Source: Balneolaceae bacterium (GTDB lineage: Bacteria > Bacteroidota > Rhodothermia > Balneolales > Balneolaceae). Taken from it: a stretch of DNA of 7,763 bases. The stretch is from contig PWFZ01000006.1 in the NCBI GenBank assembly GCA_003555185.1, forward strand, positions 1 to 7,763, given 5' to 3'. Position 1 is the first letter of the stretch. The number at the start of each line of letters is the position of its first letter. Below, piece after piece: positions 1 through 6,563 of the stretch. The translations under genes were made by a program, and so were the position numbers. The notes beneath the pieces were generated by a model. It saw nothing but the letters and a program-made list of their open reading frames with translations, made no database searches and was not told the origin of the DNA.

Positions 1-126
1 AACGGTGAGTATAAGCGTTGGGATAGAGCACAAGTGAATACTTGCGCTATTTCAGGGATAAAGTTCCGGCAACTCTGCCAGGACTTCGCCAAAAAACAGG
101 CTCAGACTCTTGCAGGATGCCGCTAG
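1..126 (+). CDS. Possible C-terminal end of a convergent gene, unidentified
   Basis: Frame 1 of the plus strand is open from the window edge to a TAG at 124-126, giving 41 residues that end in ...QAQTLAGCR. It is the only frame of the six open across the whole stretch. The peptide is mixed and soluble-looking (WDRAQVNTCAISG, then KFRQLCQDFAKK) and I do not recognise a family. If real, it converges on lepB, and the two stops would overlap within the CTAG at 123-126. A run of 41 open codons can arise by chance. The segment also contains a hairpin (27-48) that could instead be the lepB-side terminator in non-coding DNA. Any start codon lies outside the window. Confidence 0.3.
   Translation, partial: NGEYKRWDRAQVNTCAISGIKFRQLCQDFAKKQAQTLAGCR
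27..48 (-). terminator. Short hairpin downstream of lepB, possible terminator
   Basis: Read on the minus strand, this is a 9-bp stem (AGCGCAAGT against ACTTGTGCT) closed by the four-base loop ATTC, with a single G-U pair. On the plus strand the same position is an A-C mismatch, so the structure is better as minus-strand RNA. That fits an end for the lepA-lepB transcript, about 75 bases after the lepB stop. No run of U follows (the next bases are CTATCCC), so it is not a textbook intrinsic terminator. It would lie inside the possible convergent reading frame at 1-126 if that is a real gene. Confidence 0.3.
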
Positions 127-1214
127 TGGATCATATTAAAAATCCTTTCAAACCTGGGCAGCCAGCGTTCGCCATCCCATGAGAAATAGATCAGGCTTGC
201 TTTTCCAATAACGTGATCATCCGGGACAAATCCCCAATAGCGACTATCTTCACTATCATCGCGATTATCTCCCATCGTAAAATAGTAATCCAGCTCAATA
301 GTGTATTGGTTGGTTTCTTCTCCGTTGATGATGAAATTATCACCATTTTTCTCGACATCATTTCTTTCGTAACGCTGCAAAATATCCTGGTAAATATTCC
401 AGTTCTCCTCCGTTAACGTTATTTCCTGCCCTTTATAGGGAACAGTAAACTCCGACATGTTATCATGATTGGTAAACCCATCAGAGAAATTGAAATTACG
501 TCTTCCAAACGTATCAAAATCATCAGGAAGCACAAATGGCTCAACGGAATCTACTTCTCCCCACGATGAGACCTTCTCCGCAATCTCCTCCGACATGTTT
601 AAAATGTGGGTTCCATTACCACTTTGCACAATCGATGCCCCGGCATCCCTGACTTTTGTAGGACTTAACCGAATACGTTCGCGAACCTGAACCCGATAAT
701 TTTGCATCATGGTGCTGTATTCTACAGACGGCTCATCGTTTACAAACAAAACCTTATCCTCAATTCGTAATCGGTCTCCCGGCATACCAACTGCACGTTT
801 TATGTAGTTGGTTTTCATTGATACAGGCCCCCGGTCAATTGGATAATTAAACACAACAATATCATCTCGTTCAATATCCGTATAGCCCGGAAATCGGAAC
901 CATGGTAATTCTACACCCGGCACATAAATATCTGTAAAAGGAACAGATAATGTCATCGGGCTTCGTGGTCCGTAAGCTAATTTTGTAACGATTAGAAAAT
1001 CACCGGTAAGAAGAGTTTTCTCCATCGATGGGGTGGGGATTCTGTAGGCACCAAAGAAGAACGTACGCAATATAATTGCTGCTATGGCAGCCCATACCAA
1101 AGCATCGAGCCATTCACGAGCCCAGTGTTTAGCGTGAGTATCTTCTTTTTTTGTTTTTTCAGGGTCGTTATCCCAAAATCGTAGTTTATCTGAAAAACTC
1201 TTTTTTTTACTCAA
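123..1214 (-). CDS. lepB: Signal peptidase I (leader peptidase)
   Basis: This membrane-bound serine protease (family S26) removes signal peptides from exported proteins on the outer face of the inner membrane. The 363 residues start with a charged cytoplasmic tail of about 35 residues, then one hydrophobic membrane segment (about 36-54). Box B follows with the nucleophile Ser63 in PTPSMEKTL, then RDDIVVF (116-122), and box D with the general base Lys139 in KRAVGMPGD. Box E, beginning GDNRDDS, starts at residue 315. The Ser/Lys dyad is intact, so the enzyme should be active. About 165 residues lie between boxes D and E, a long, mostly hydrophilic insert that makes the protein larger than short Gram-positive forms. 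It is the last gene of the lepA cluster, 16 bases after the preceding gene. The ATG is the natural start because it gives a normal cytoplasmic N-terminus. Confidence 0.95.
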   Translation of the reverse strand: MSKKKSFSDKLRFWDNDPEKTKKEDTHAKHWAREWLDALVWAAIAAIILRTFFFGAYRIPTPSMEKTLLTGDFLIVTKLAYGPRSPMTLSVPFTDIYVPGVELPWFRFPGYTDIERDDIVVFNYPIDRGPVSMKTNYIKRAVGMPGDRLRIEDKVLFVNDEPSVEYSTMMQNYRVQVRERIRLSPTKVRDAGASIVQSGNGTHILNMSEEIAEKVSSWGEVDSVEPFVLPDDFDTFGRRNFNFSDGFTNHDNMSEFTVPYKGQEITLTEENWNIYQDILQRYERNDVEKNGDNFIINGEETNQYTIELDYYFTMGDNRDDSEDSRYWGFVPDDHVIGKASLIYFSWDGERWLPRFERIFNMIH

Positions 1215-1230
1215 CGTAGTATTTTATCAG

Positions 1231-1806
1231 TTAGTTAAAAGAACGGGGACGATCGATGGGTTCGTGATTAAATTCACCATCAGCATATTCTACCAGGTAC
1301 CATTGATCACGTTCAGGTGAATAGAAGTAATCCCGAAAAGGCTGCATATCACTTCCTATTTGCATTAAGTCGCGGGTGAATGTCCGCTTTACCTGGGGCA
1401 TTAAATCGATGTATTGGCTCGCACCAACATACACAAGTCCGTTCTCAAAAGGTCCGTCCAGATCAAGCACCATCATAGGGATTTCTTCATCAATAATGAA
1501 CCAGTATTCAAACTGAACTGCTTTTCCCGGACGATAGTCATTTCTATTGATAAGGTCGCCGATTCCCTGAGTGGGATCACCATAGACTGCCTGCAGACGC
1601 GATCGAAGTTCGATTGTTGGAATCCGGTCGATAGTAGTCGGATTGTAAAGTCCCTGACCGGTCCAGTTAATCTCAGCAAACATGCTTTGAAATGCACTTC
1701 TTTCCGAACGATCCACTTTTTGGATATCGGGATCTTCGAATTGAGCGTGAGCAGTTACTGTGAATAACAGGGAGAATAAGAGCAGTATAAGAGATTTCTT
1801 CAGCAT
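1231..1806 (-). CDS. Secreted protein of unknown function between lepA and lepB
   Basis: This is a 191-residue protein with a clear Sec signal peptide: two lysines at 3-4, a leucine-rich core at about 6-18, and a signal peptidase I site AHA|QF after residue 21. The mature part, about 170 residues, has no further membrane segment and no lipobox cysteine, so a periplasmic or outer-membrane-associated location is likely. It is rich in aromatic and acidic residues. A central stretch (PGKAVQFEYWFIIDEEIP, then MVLDLDGPFENGLVYVG) looks like beta strands. I do not recognise a family and assign no function. Its start lies 6 bases after the lepA stop and its stop 16 bases before the lepB start, so co-transcription and probably translational coupling are expected. 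It is likely a substrate of the neighbouring LepB, as any SPI-type secreted protein would be. Confidence 0.85.
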   Translation of the reverse strand: MLKKSLILLLFSLLFTVTAHAQFEDPDIQKVDRSERSAFQSMFAEINWTGQGLYNPTTIDRIPTIELRSRLQAVYGDPTQGIGDLINRNDYRPGKAVQFEYWFIIDEEIPMMVLDLDGPFENGLVYVGASQYIDLMPQVKRTFTRDLMQIGSDMQPFRDYFYSPERDQWYLVEYADGEFNHEPIDRPRSFN

Positions 1807-1812
1807 AATTTT

Positions 1813-3621
1813 TTAATCTACGTCGTCCATGGATAACACTGCCAAAAACGCTTCCTGGGGTATTTCAACGGTTCCTACCTGCTTCATCCGTTTTTTACCC
1901 GCCTTCTGTTTTTCAATCAGTTTACGTTTCCGACTAATGTCGCCACCATAGCACTTTGCGGTTACATCTTTGCGTAAAGCCCTGATTGTATCTCGGGAAA
2001 TCACCCTCGATCCAATTGCGGCCTGTATGGCTACTTCAAACTGCTGACTGGGAATAAGTTCCTTTAATTTTGCGCAAATCTTTCGTCCCTGCTCATACGC
2101 TTTGTCTCTGTGCGTAATGCTGGAAAGTGCATCTACCTGATCCCCATTCAGTAGAATGTCTAAACGAACCAAATCTCCTTTTCGGTATTCTAAAAGTTCG
2201 TAATCGAGAGATGCATACCCACGCGTCCCGCTTTTCAGTTTATCATAAAAATCGAAAACCACTTCTGCCATAGGAAGTTCGTAAACAATCTCTACACGAT
2301 TACCCTGCATAAAGATCTGATTTACATAAATTCCGCGACGATCCTGGCAAAGCGACATAATCGGACCGATATAGTCAGCCGGCGTAATGATGCTGGCCTT
2401 TATATAAGGCTCCCAAACTGCTTCAATTATACCGGCATCCGGCATTTCACTCGGATTGTCTACAAATTTCTTACCGCGCTCACCTTTAAAATCAGTGTCC
2501 ACCTCGTACTTTACGTTGGGAACCGTGGTGATGATATCAATATTAAATTCTCTGTCGAGACGCTCCTGTACAATCTCCATATGGAGCAAACCCAAAAATC
2601 CGGCTCTGAATCCAAAACCTAATGCTTTCGATGTTTCAGGCTCATATTTCAAAGATGCGTCATTCAGCTGAAGTTTTTCAAGTGCTGATCGCAGATCTTC
2701 GAAATCTTCACTTTCTGTGGGGAAAATCCCGCTAAATACCATCGGCTGAGAATCTTTATAACCGGGTATCGGTGCATCTGCGGGGCGTTTTTGATGTGTG
2801 ATAGTATCACCGACACGTGCGTCCTGAAGTGACTTAACACTCCCCACAACGTATCCGACATCTCCCGCCTGCAGTACGTCGCAGGGCTCTTTATTCAGTT
2901 TTAAATATCCAATTTCTTCAGCATCGTACTCCTTTTCGGAAGCCATAAACAAAATTTCGTCGCCTTTTTTCAGCGTCCCTTCCATCACACGAATATAGGC
3001 TATCGAACCCCGGTAGGTATTGAATATGGAATCAAAAATGAGTGCCTTCAACGGCTTGTCTACTTCCTGCTTTGGAGCAGGAACACGTTCCACAATCGCT
3101 TCAAGAAGTGCCTCTACGCCCTCGCCGGTTTTACCCGAAACAGTTAGAATATCCTCGTGCTCACAGCCGATCAAATCCACAATCTGCTGTCCTACTCCTT
3201 CGGGATCTGCGCCGGGAAGATCGATTTTATTAAGAACAGGAATTATTTCCAGGTCTTGATCAATCGCCTGATAAAGGTTGGAAATGGTTTGAGCTTCCAC
3301 TCCCTGGGCGGCATCAACCACCAGAATTGCACCTTCACAAGCTTTTAGTGCGCGGGACACCTCGTATGCAAAATCAACGTGGCCGGGAGTATCAATTAGA
3401 TTAAAGATGAACTCCTCATTCTTAGAGCGGGTATATTTCATGCGAATTGCATGACTCTTGATGGTAATTCCGCGCTCCCGTTCCAGATCCATATCATCCA
3501 GAATCTGATTCTGCATTTCACGTTCACTTATCGTTCCGGTACGTTCCAGGAGACGATCAGCAAGCGTAGATTTTCCATGATCAATGTGCGCAATAATACA
3601 GAAATTCCGAATTTGGGTCAT
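1813..3621 (-). CDS. lepA: Elongation factor 4 (LepA), ribosome-associated GTPase
   Basis: LepA/EF4 is a ribosome-binding translational GTPase related to EF-G, linked to back-translocation, recovery of stalled ribosomes and 30S biogenesis. The 602 residues match the usual length of about 600. The GTPase motifs are all present: G1 AHIDHGKST (11-19), G2 RGITI (50-54), G3 DTPGH (77-81), G4 NKID (131-134) and G5 SGKTG (162-166). The EF-G-like beta-barrel and alpha/beta domains follow. The LepA-specific C-terminal part is recognisable from [20 protein letters not shown] and the Lys/Arg-rich [20 protein letters not shown]. The start ATG lies directly before the G domain, and no longer start is plausible. 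It heads the lepA - secreted protein - lepB cluster. The 106 bases upstream are AT-rich and contain a weak Bacteroidota-like promoter candidate (minus-strand TTTTG, 16 bases, TAATTTTT, at 3664-3636), which I do not consider firm. Confidence 0.97.
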   Translation of the reverse strand: MTQIRNFCIIAHIDHGKSTLADRLLERTGTISEREMQNQILDDMDLERERGITIKSHAIRMKYTRSKNEEFIFNLIDTPGHVDFAYEVSRALKACEGAILVVDAAQGVEAQTISNLYQAIDQDLEIIPVLNKIDLPGADPEGVGQQIVDLIGCEHEDILTVSGKTGEGVEALLEAIVERVPAPKQEVDKPLKALIFDSIFNTYRGSIAYIRVMEGTLKKGDEILFMASEKEYDAEEIGYLKLNKEPCDVLQAGDVGYVVGSVKSLQDARVGDTITHQKRPADAPIPGYKDSQPMVFSGIFPTESEDFEDLRSALEKLQLNDASLKYEPETSKALGFGFRAGFLGLLHMEIVQERLDREFNIDIITTVPNVKYEVDTDFKGERGKKFVDNPSEMPDAGIIEAVWEPYIKASIITPADYIGPIMSLCQDRRGIYVNQIFMQGNRVEIVYELPMAEVVFDFYDKLKSGTRGYASLDYELLEYRKGDLVRLDILLNGDQVDALSSITHRDKAYEQGRKICAKLKELIPSQQFEVAIQAAIGSRVISRDTIRALRKDVTAKCYGGDISRKRKLIEKQKAGKKRMKQVGTVEIPQEAFLAVLSMDDVD

Positions 3622-3727
3622 TATATAGAGATGCTAAAAATTACAAAGCATTAAAGATACAAAATAGAAACGGTGTTTGCTCCGGATTCGTACAAAGTTA
3701 GTAGAATTAGAACAGTAAAGAGGTGAA

Positions 3728-3973
3728 TTACTCTCCTGAAGGACTCAGTAGCTCCACATGAAACCGGAAGGTCTCTCCTTCGATGGTCATTGTATCATAA
3801 ATTTCACGGATGAGTTCAAATACAACTTCGGTTTCACCCTTTACACTTGTGGATAGATAATTTACGTCGACTTCCACATCATGCTGAGCAACAAATTCAA
3901 GCAAATCCTGAACCTTATCTTTTGGGTGGTCGGTGTATAATGGTATATAAGTTAGCTGAGCAACTGTTTTCAT
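3728..3973 (-). CDS. Small thiamine-binding/YkoF-like (MTH1187/YqgV type) protein
   Basis: This 81-residue protein fits the MTH1187/YkoF-like fold family (Pfam Thiamine_BP): a short ferredoxin-like domain that opens with a strand ending in IPL.T, then a helix, a strand carrying LST.V.GE, and a second helix with EVVFELIREIYD. Here these are AQLTYIPLYTD (5-15) and YLSTSVKGETEV (39-50). Some family members bind thiamine or its pyrimidine moiety; most are uncharacterised, and I see no thiamine genes nearby. It has no signal peptide or membrane segment, so it is cytoplasmic. It lies upstream of lepA on the same strand with a 106-base gap, so it may be a separate transcript or the first gene of the cluster. 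It diverges from the his operon. The family call rests on recalled motif patterns in a short protein, so it is moderate. Confidence 0.6.
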   Translation of the reverse strand: MKTVAQLTYIPLYTDHPKDKVQDLLEFVAQHDVEVDVNYLSTSVKGETEVVFELIREIYDTMTIEGETFRFHVELLSPSGE

Positions 3974-4092
3974 ATCGATTTCACAATTATGTAAGTTTTA
4001 TTTACTACAAAATAACCTGTTAATCACTCACAAAAAAGCAAAAGATGAATCAATCTATTTCCTGAAAATTAATGGAATGTTGTTTGAAACGA

Positions 4093-4126
4093 TTGAGTTT
4101 TAGCCCTTACAAAGTTGGTATTATAA
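4093..4126 (+). promoter_or_regulatory. Candidate his operon promoter
   Basis: A TTGAGT (4093-4098) is followed after 20 bases by TATTATAA (4119-4126), about 25 bases before the leader start codon. This placement would give a short leader transcript that includes the histidine-rich reading frame. Neither box matches the phylum consensus (TTTG, then TAnnTTTG) well and the spacing is wide. The call rests mainly on position. Confidence 0.25.
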
Positions 4127-4151
4127 CCATAAAACTCCTACTTTTAGGCCC

Positions 4152-4226
4152 ATGAAACGACATGTATTTCATAGCTCTTATCATCATTGCTATCACAACC
4201 TCGATAGCCACGGGCATTTTGCATAA
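4152..4226 (+). CDS. hisL: Histidine operon leader peptide
   Basis: This ATG-to-TAA frame of 24 codons ends 56 bases before hisG. Seven of the 24 residues are histidine, at positions 4, 7, 11, 12, 15, 20 and 22 (for example SSYHHCYH at 8-15), against an expected one or none. A short histidine-loaded frame directly before hisG, on the same strand, is the signature of a leader peptide. When charged tRNA-His is scarce, the ribosome stalls on the His codons and changes the RNA folding or termination state, raising his expression. Unlike the enteric hisL, which has an unbroken run of seven histidines, the codons here are spread over the whole frame. Only a weak TTTTAGG precedes the start. The assignment is inferred from composition and position, and peptide sequences of this size cannot be placed by homology alone. 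Confidence 0.8.
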   Translation: MKRHVFHSSYHHCYHNLDSHGHFA

Positions 4227-4250
4227 TTATTTCTCTTCTTTTTGCCCTCT
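4171..4250 (+). promoter_or_regulatory. Candidate his attenuator RNA structures
   Basis: Three short helices can be drawn. ATAGC (4171-4175) pairs with GCTAT (4189-4193). GCTATC (4189-4194) pairs instead with GATAGC (4203-4208), which excludes the first helix. GGGCA (4212-4216) pairs with TGCCC (4243-4247), enclosing the leader stop codon. A ribosome stalled on the first His codons would cover the first arm and free the second pairing. The bases after TGCCC are TCTAAAAAATTTC, not a U run, so no normal intrinsic terminator is seen. The tract 4227-4250 is 22/24 pyrimidines with one G, which could suit Rho. The helices are only 5-6 bp long and were drawn by eye. Confidence 0.4.
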
Positions 4251-4282
4251 AAAAAATTTCACAACTATACTAATTTGTACCT

Positions 4283-5161
4283 ATGAGAACTCTTGACTCT
4301 ACTACCTCTTTACGTATTGCCGTCCAAAAAAGTGGCCGTTTAACAGACAAAACCATCAATCTGCTTGAAGGTATTGGCCTCGAATTCGACGATTACAAAA
4401 GAAGCCTGCTTGTAAAATGTCAAAATTTTGATGTAGAACTTTTACTGATTCGGGATGATGATATTCCTGAGTACGTGAATGATGGCGTTTGCGATTTGGG
4501 ATTTGTTGGCGCCAACGTGGTAGCTGAAGATGGCGTGGATGTGACAATTCTTCGAGGCTTAAATTACGGCGTTTGCCGGTTATCCATCGCTGTGCCAAAA
4601 GAGGGCGATATCAAATCCGTAACGGATCTGAATAACAAAAGAATCGCCACAAGCTACCCAAACATCACACGAAATTATCTGAAAGGAAAAGGTGTGGAAT
4701 CAGAAATCATCACGCTTTCCGGCTCTGTTGAAATTGCACCGAGGCTCGAAATTGCTGACGCTATCACAGACCTTGTTTCCACGGGAGGCACATTGAAAGC
4801 CAACGGACTTGTGGAAATAGAAGAGATGTTTCAGTCAGAAACACAGCTAGTACAGACGAAAAAACCACTGTCGAAAGGCAAACAACAGCTGGTGAAAAAG
4901 ATTTTGCAGCGGATTGAGGGATATCAGCTTGCAGCTAAAAGCAGATACATTATGATGAATGCTCCGCAGGAGTCTGTGCCTGAAATTAAAAATATTATTC
5001 CATCACTGAAAAGCCCAACCGTCATGCCTTTGGCCGATAATGGAATGGTAGCTATTCATACCGTAATACCTCTGGCCACTTTTTGGGATGTAATGGAACA
5101 GCTTAAAGATGCCGGTGCAACAGGTATTGTGATGCTGCCCATTGAATCGATGATTACTTAA
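4283..5161 (+). CDS. hisG: ATP phosphoribosyltransferase, long (regulated) form
   Basis: HisG catalyses the first committed step of histidine biosynthesis: ATP + PRPP to phosphoribosyl-ATP. The 292 residues are the long form. A periplasmic-binding-protein-like catalytic domain (about 10-210) carries the PRPP-binding loop DAITDLVSTGGT (159-170) followed by LKANGL. The C-terminal domain (about 215-290) is the ACT-like domain that binds histidine for feedback inhibition, recognisable from SRYIMMNAP and the end MLPIESMIT, which closely follow the E. coli enzyme. A long HisG needs no HisZ partner. The ATG has no Shine-Dalgarno, and the protein starts about nine residues before the conserved RIAVQKSGRL. 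It is first in the his cluster behind the leader peptide, so it is probably controlled both by leader-peptide attenuation and by feedback. An 89-base gap with an inverted repeat separates it from hisD. Confidence 0.96.
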   Translation: MRTLDSTTSLRIAVQKSGRLTDKTINLLEGIGLEFDDYKRSLLVKCQNFDVELLLIRDDDIPEYVNDGVCDLGFVGANVVAEDGVDVTILRGLNYGVCRLSIAVPKEGDIKSVTDLNNKRIATSYPNITRNYLKGKGVESEIITLSGSVEIAPRLEIADAITDLVSTGGTLKANGLVEIEEMFQSETQLVQTKKPLSKGKQQLVKKILQRIEGYQLAAKSRYIMMNAPQESVPEIKNIIPSLKSPTVMPLADNGMVAIHTVIPLATFWDVMEQLKDAGATGIVMLPIESMIT

Positions 5162-5168
5162 ATAGATA

Positions 5169-5240
5169 TGAGTCTTGAGTAGTGAGTCGTGAGAATGCAT
5201 TTATCAGGATCAAAACTCACTTCTCAAGACTCAAGACTCA
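5169..5240 (+). repeat. Inverted repeat between hisG and hisD
   Basis: The left arm (5169-5193) and right arm (5216-5240) are inverted copies, 21 of 25 bases matching by direct comparison. The best block is GAGTCTTGAGTAGTGAG against the reverse complement of 5216-5232 (16/17). The 22-base loop contains ATGCAT. Each arm is itself built from repeated TGAGTnn heptamers, so it looks like a dispersed intergenic repeat (REP- or MITE-like), not a terminator. As RNA it would form a strong hairpin ending only 10 bases before the hisD start codon. It could therefore affect hisD translation or protect the mRNA end. There is no U run after it and there are no genes within it. Confidence 0.8.
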
Positions 5241-5250
5241 GGACTAACAA

Positions 5251-6543
5251 ATGAAAAGATATACTTACAATTCGCTCTCTACTGAAGAAATTGAGGCACT
5301 TTGCCGGCGGCCAAAAATGGACTTTGCGTCCGTGTTTAGCCAGGTACAACCAATTCTTGATGATGTGGAGACGGATGGTGATAAAGCCATCCAAGAATAC
5401 ACAAAGAAATTTGACGGCATAAACCCTGACCCGTTAGTGGTAAACCCGGCTGAGATGACAGTTAATCTTGAGCCAAACGTTCAGGAAGCGATTGACAGAG
5501 CCATTAACAATATTTTTAAATTCCACCGCGAACAGTTTTCAGGAACACTGGAAGTAGAAACGATGAAAGGTGTGATTTGCAGCCGTGTTGCGAAACCCAT
5601 TGAACGTGTTGGATTATATATTCCGGGAGGTACCGCACCTCTCCCATCAACAACCATGATGCTGGGGATTCCGGCGTTGGTTGCCGGTTGCAAAACAATT
5701 GTAATTGCAACTCCTCCTTCGAAAGACAATACTGTTCCTGACTCTATACTTTACATCGCAAAAAAAATAGGCGCTGCTGCGGTTGTGAAATCCGGCGGTG
5801 CACAAGCCATTGCAGGAATGGCGTACGGAACTGAATCCATTCCAAAAGTGGATAAAATTTTTGGTCCGGGAAATCAGTATGTCACTGCAGCGAAGATGAT
5901 ACTCCAAAACAGTGAAGCGATGGTTTCCATAGATATGCCTGCCGGCCCGTCTGAAGTACTCATTATTGCAGATGAAACCGCTGACCCTGAATTTATCGCT
6001 GCGGATTTATTATCACAGGCCGAACACGGTTCCGACAGCCAGGTGGTTTTAGTGGTGACAGAAAATGCCGATCTTGATGCCATTGATAGTGAAGTTCATA
6101 AGCAGCTCGATAAGCTACCCCGTAAACAGTTTGCCAAAGATGCTTTAGAGCAAAGTTTTACAGTAGTGGTGGAGTCAACCGAACAGGCTATGGAATTTTC
6201 GAATGAATATGCACCTGAGCATCTCATAATCAACACAAAGGATGCAGATGAACTGGCACGAAATGTAAATAATGCCGGATCCGTTTTTATTGGTCCCTGG
6301 ACCGCAGAAAGCATGGGTGATTATGCTTCAGGCACTAATCACACACTTCCAACTTATGGATATGCACGGATGTATAGCGGCGTTTCGCTACACAGTTTTC
6401 AGAAATTTATTACCATGCAGAAAATCTCTAAAGAAGGACTTAAAAACTTAGGACCAACCGTGGAAACTCTAGCAGATATTGAAGGTCTTGATGCACATAA
6501 AAATGCAGTAACTTTACGATTGAATAAATTAAAAAAACGTTAA
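5251..6543 (+). CDS. hisD: Histidinol dehydrogenase
   Basis: HisD is a zinc enzyme that oxidises L-histidinol to histidine in two NAD-dependent steps, ending the pathway. The 430 residues match the usual length. The zinc ligands known from E. coli HisD are conserved as Gln256 and His259 ([10 protein letters not shown]), Asp357 (GDYASGTNH) and His416 (GLDAHKNAV). The catalytic Glu323-His324 pair lies in YAPEHL. The nucleotide-binding region has [10 protein letters not shown] (about 125-134) and the [12 protein letters not shown] block (about 204-215). The ATG begins MKRYTYN. A faint AGGA lies 7-10 bases upstream at the edge of the inverted repeat. It follows hisG and precedes hisC by 20 bases on the same strand, so the three are probably one operon. 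Confidence 0.97.
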   Translation: MKRYTYNSLSTEEIEALCRRPKMDFASVFSQVQPILDDVETDGDKAIQEYTKKFDGINPDPLVVNPAEMTVNLEPNVQEAIDRAINNIFKFHREQFSGTLEVETMKGVICSRVAKPIERVGLYIPGGTAPLPSTTMMLGIPALVAGCKTIVIATPPSKDNTVPDSILYIAKKIGAAAVVKSGGAQAIAGMAYGTESIPKVDKIFGPGNQYVTAAKMILQNSEAMVSIDMPAGPSEVLIIADETADPEFIAADLLSQAEHGSDSQVVLVVTENADLDAIDSEVHKQLDKLPRKQFAKDALEQSFTVVVESTEQAMEFSNEYAPEHLIINTKDADELARNVNNAGSVFIGPWTAESMGDYASGTNHTLPTYGYARMYSGVSLHSFQKFITMQKISKEGLKNLGPTVETLADIEGLDAHKNAVTLRLNKLKKR

Positions 6544-6563
6544 ATACCAACGCTTTATATCCC

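Larger units (their letters stand above)
3974..4282. other. Divergent intergenic region carrying the his leader
   Basis: About 310 bases separate the leftward 81-residue gene from hisG. The left part (3974-4080) is very AT-rich and presumably holds the leftward promoter. A minus-strand TTATTTTG lies there and resembles the -7 box TAnnTTTG of this phylum, but no -33 box is convincing. The right part holds a candidate rightward promoter, a histidine-rich leader reading frame, small helices and a pyrimidine-rich tract, each listed separately. No tRNA, transposon end or longer gene is visible. Confidence 0.7.

Noticed and set aside
52..122. Minus-strand short frame after lepB (peptide with SLSLFFGEVLAELPELYP)
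   Set aside because: It has no start codon downstream of lepB, is about 20 codons long and closes with a stop; it is more likely chance.
213..416. Plus-strand hydrophobic frame inside lepB
   Set aside because: It is antisense to the well-conserved lepB, including box E, and its apparent hydrophobicity is a product of the complementary frame.
4212..4255. GGGCA/TGCCC hairpin as a rho-independent terminator of the his leader
   Set aside because: The stem is only 5 bp with a 26-base loop and is followed by TCTAAAAAATTTC, not a U run.
4356..4598. Minus-strand frame inside hisG
   Set aside because: It is a shadow of hisG, with low-complexity Arg/His/Gln composition and no recognisable motif.
5169..5240. 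CRISPR array or transposon from the repeated TGAGT units
   Set aside because: There are only two inverted arms around one short loop, no regular direct repeats with spacers, and no transposase.
5647..5907. Minus-strand frames inside hisD
   Set aside because: They overlap the conserved HisD core and have no protein-like motifs; they are antisense shadows.
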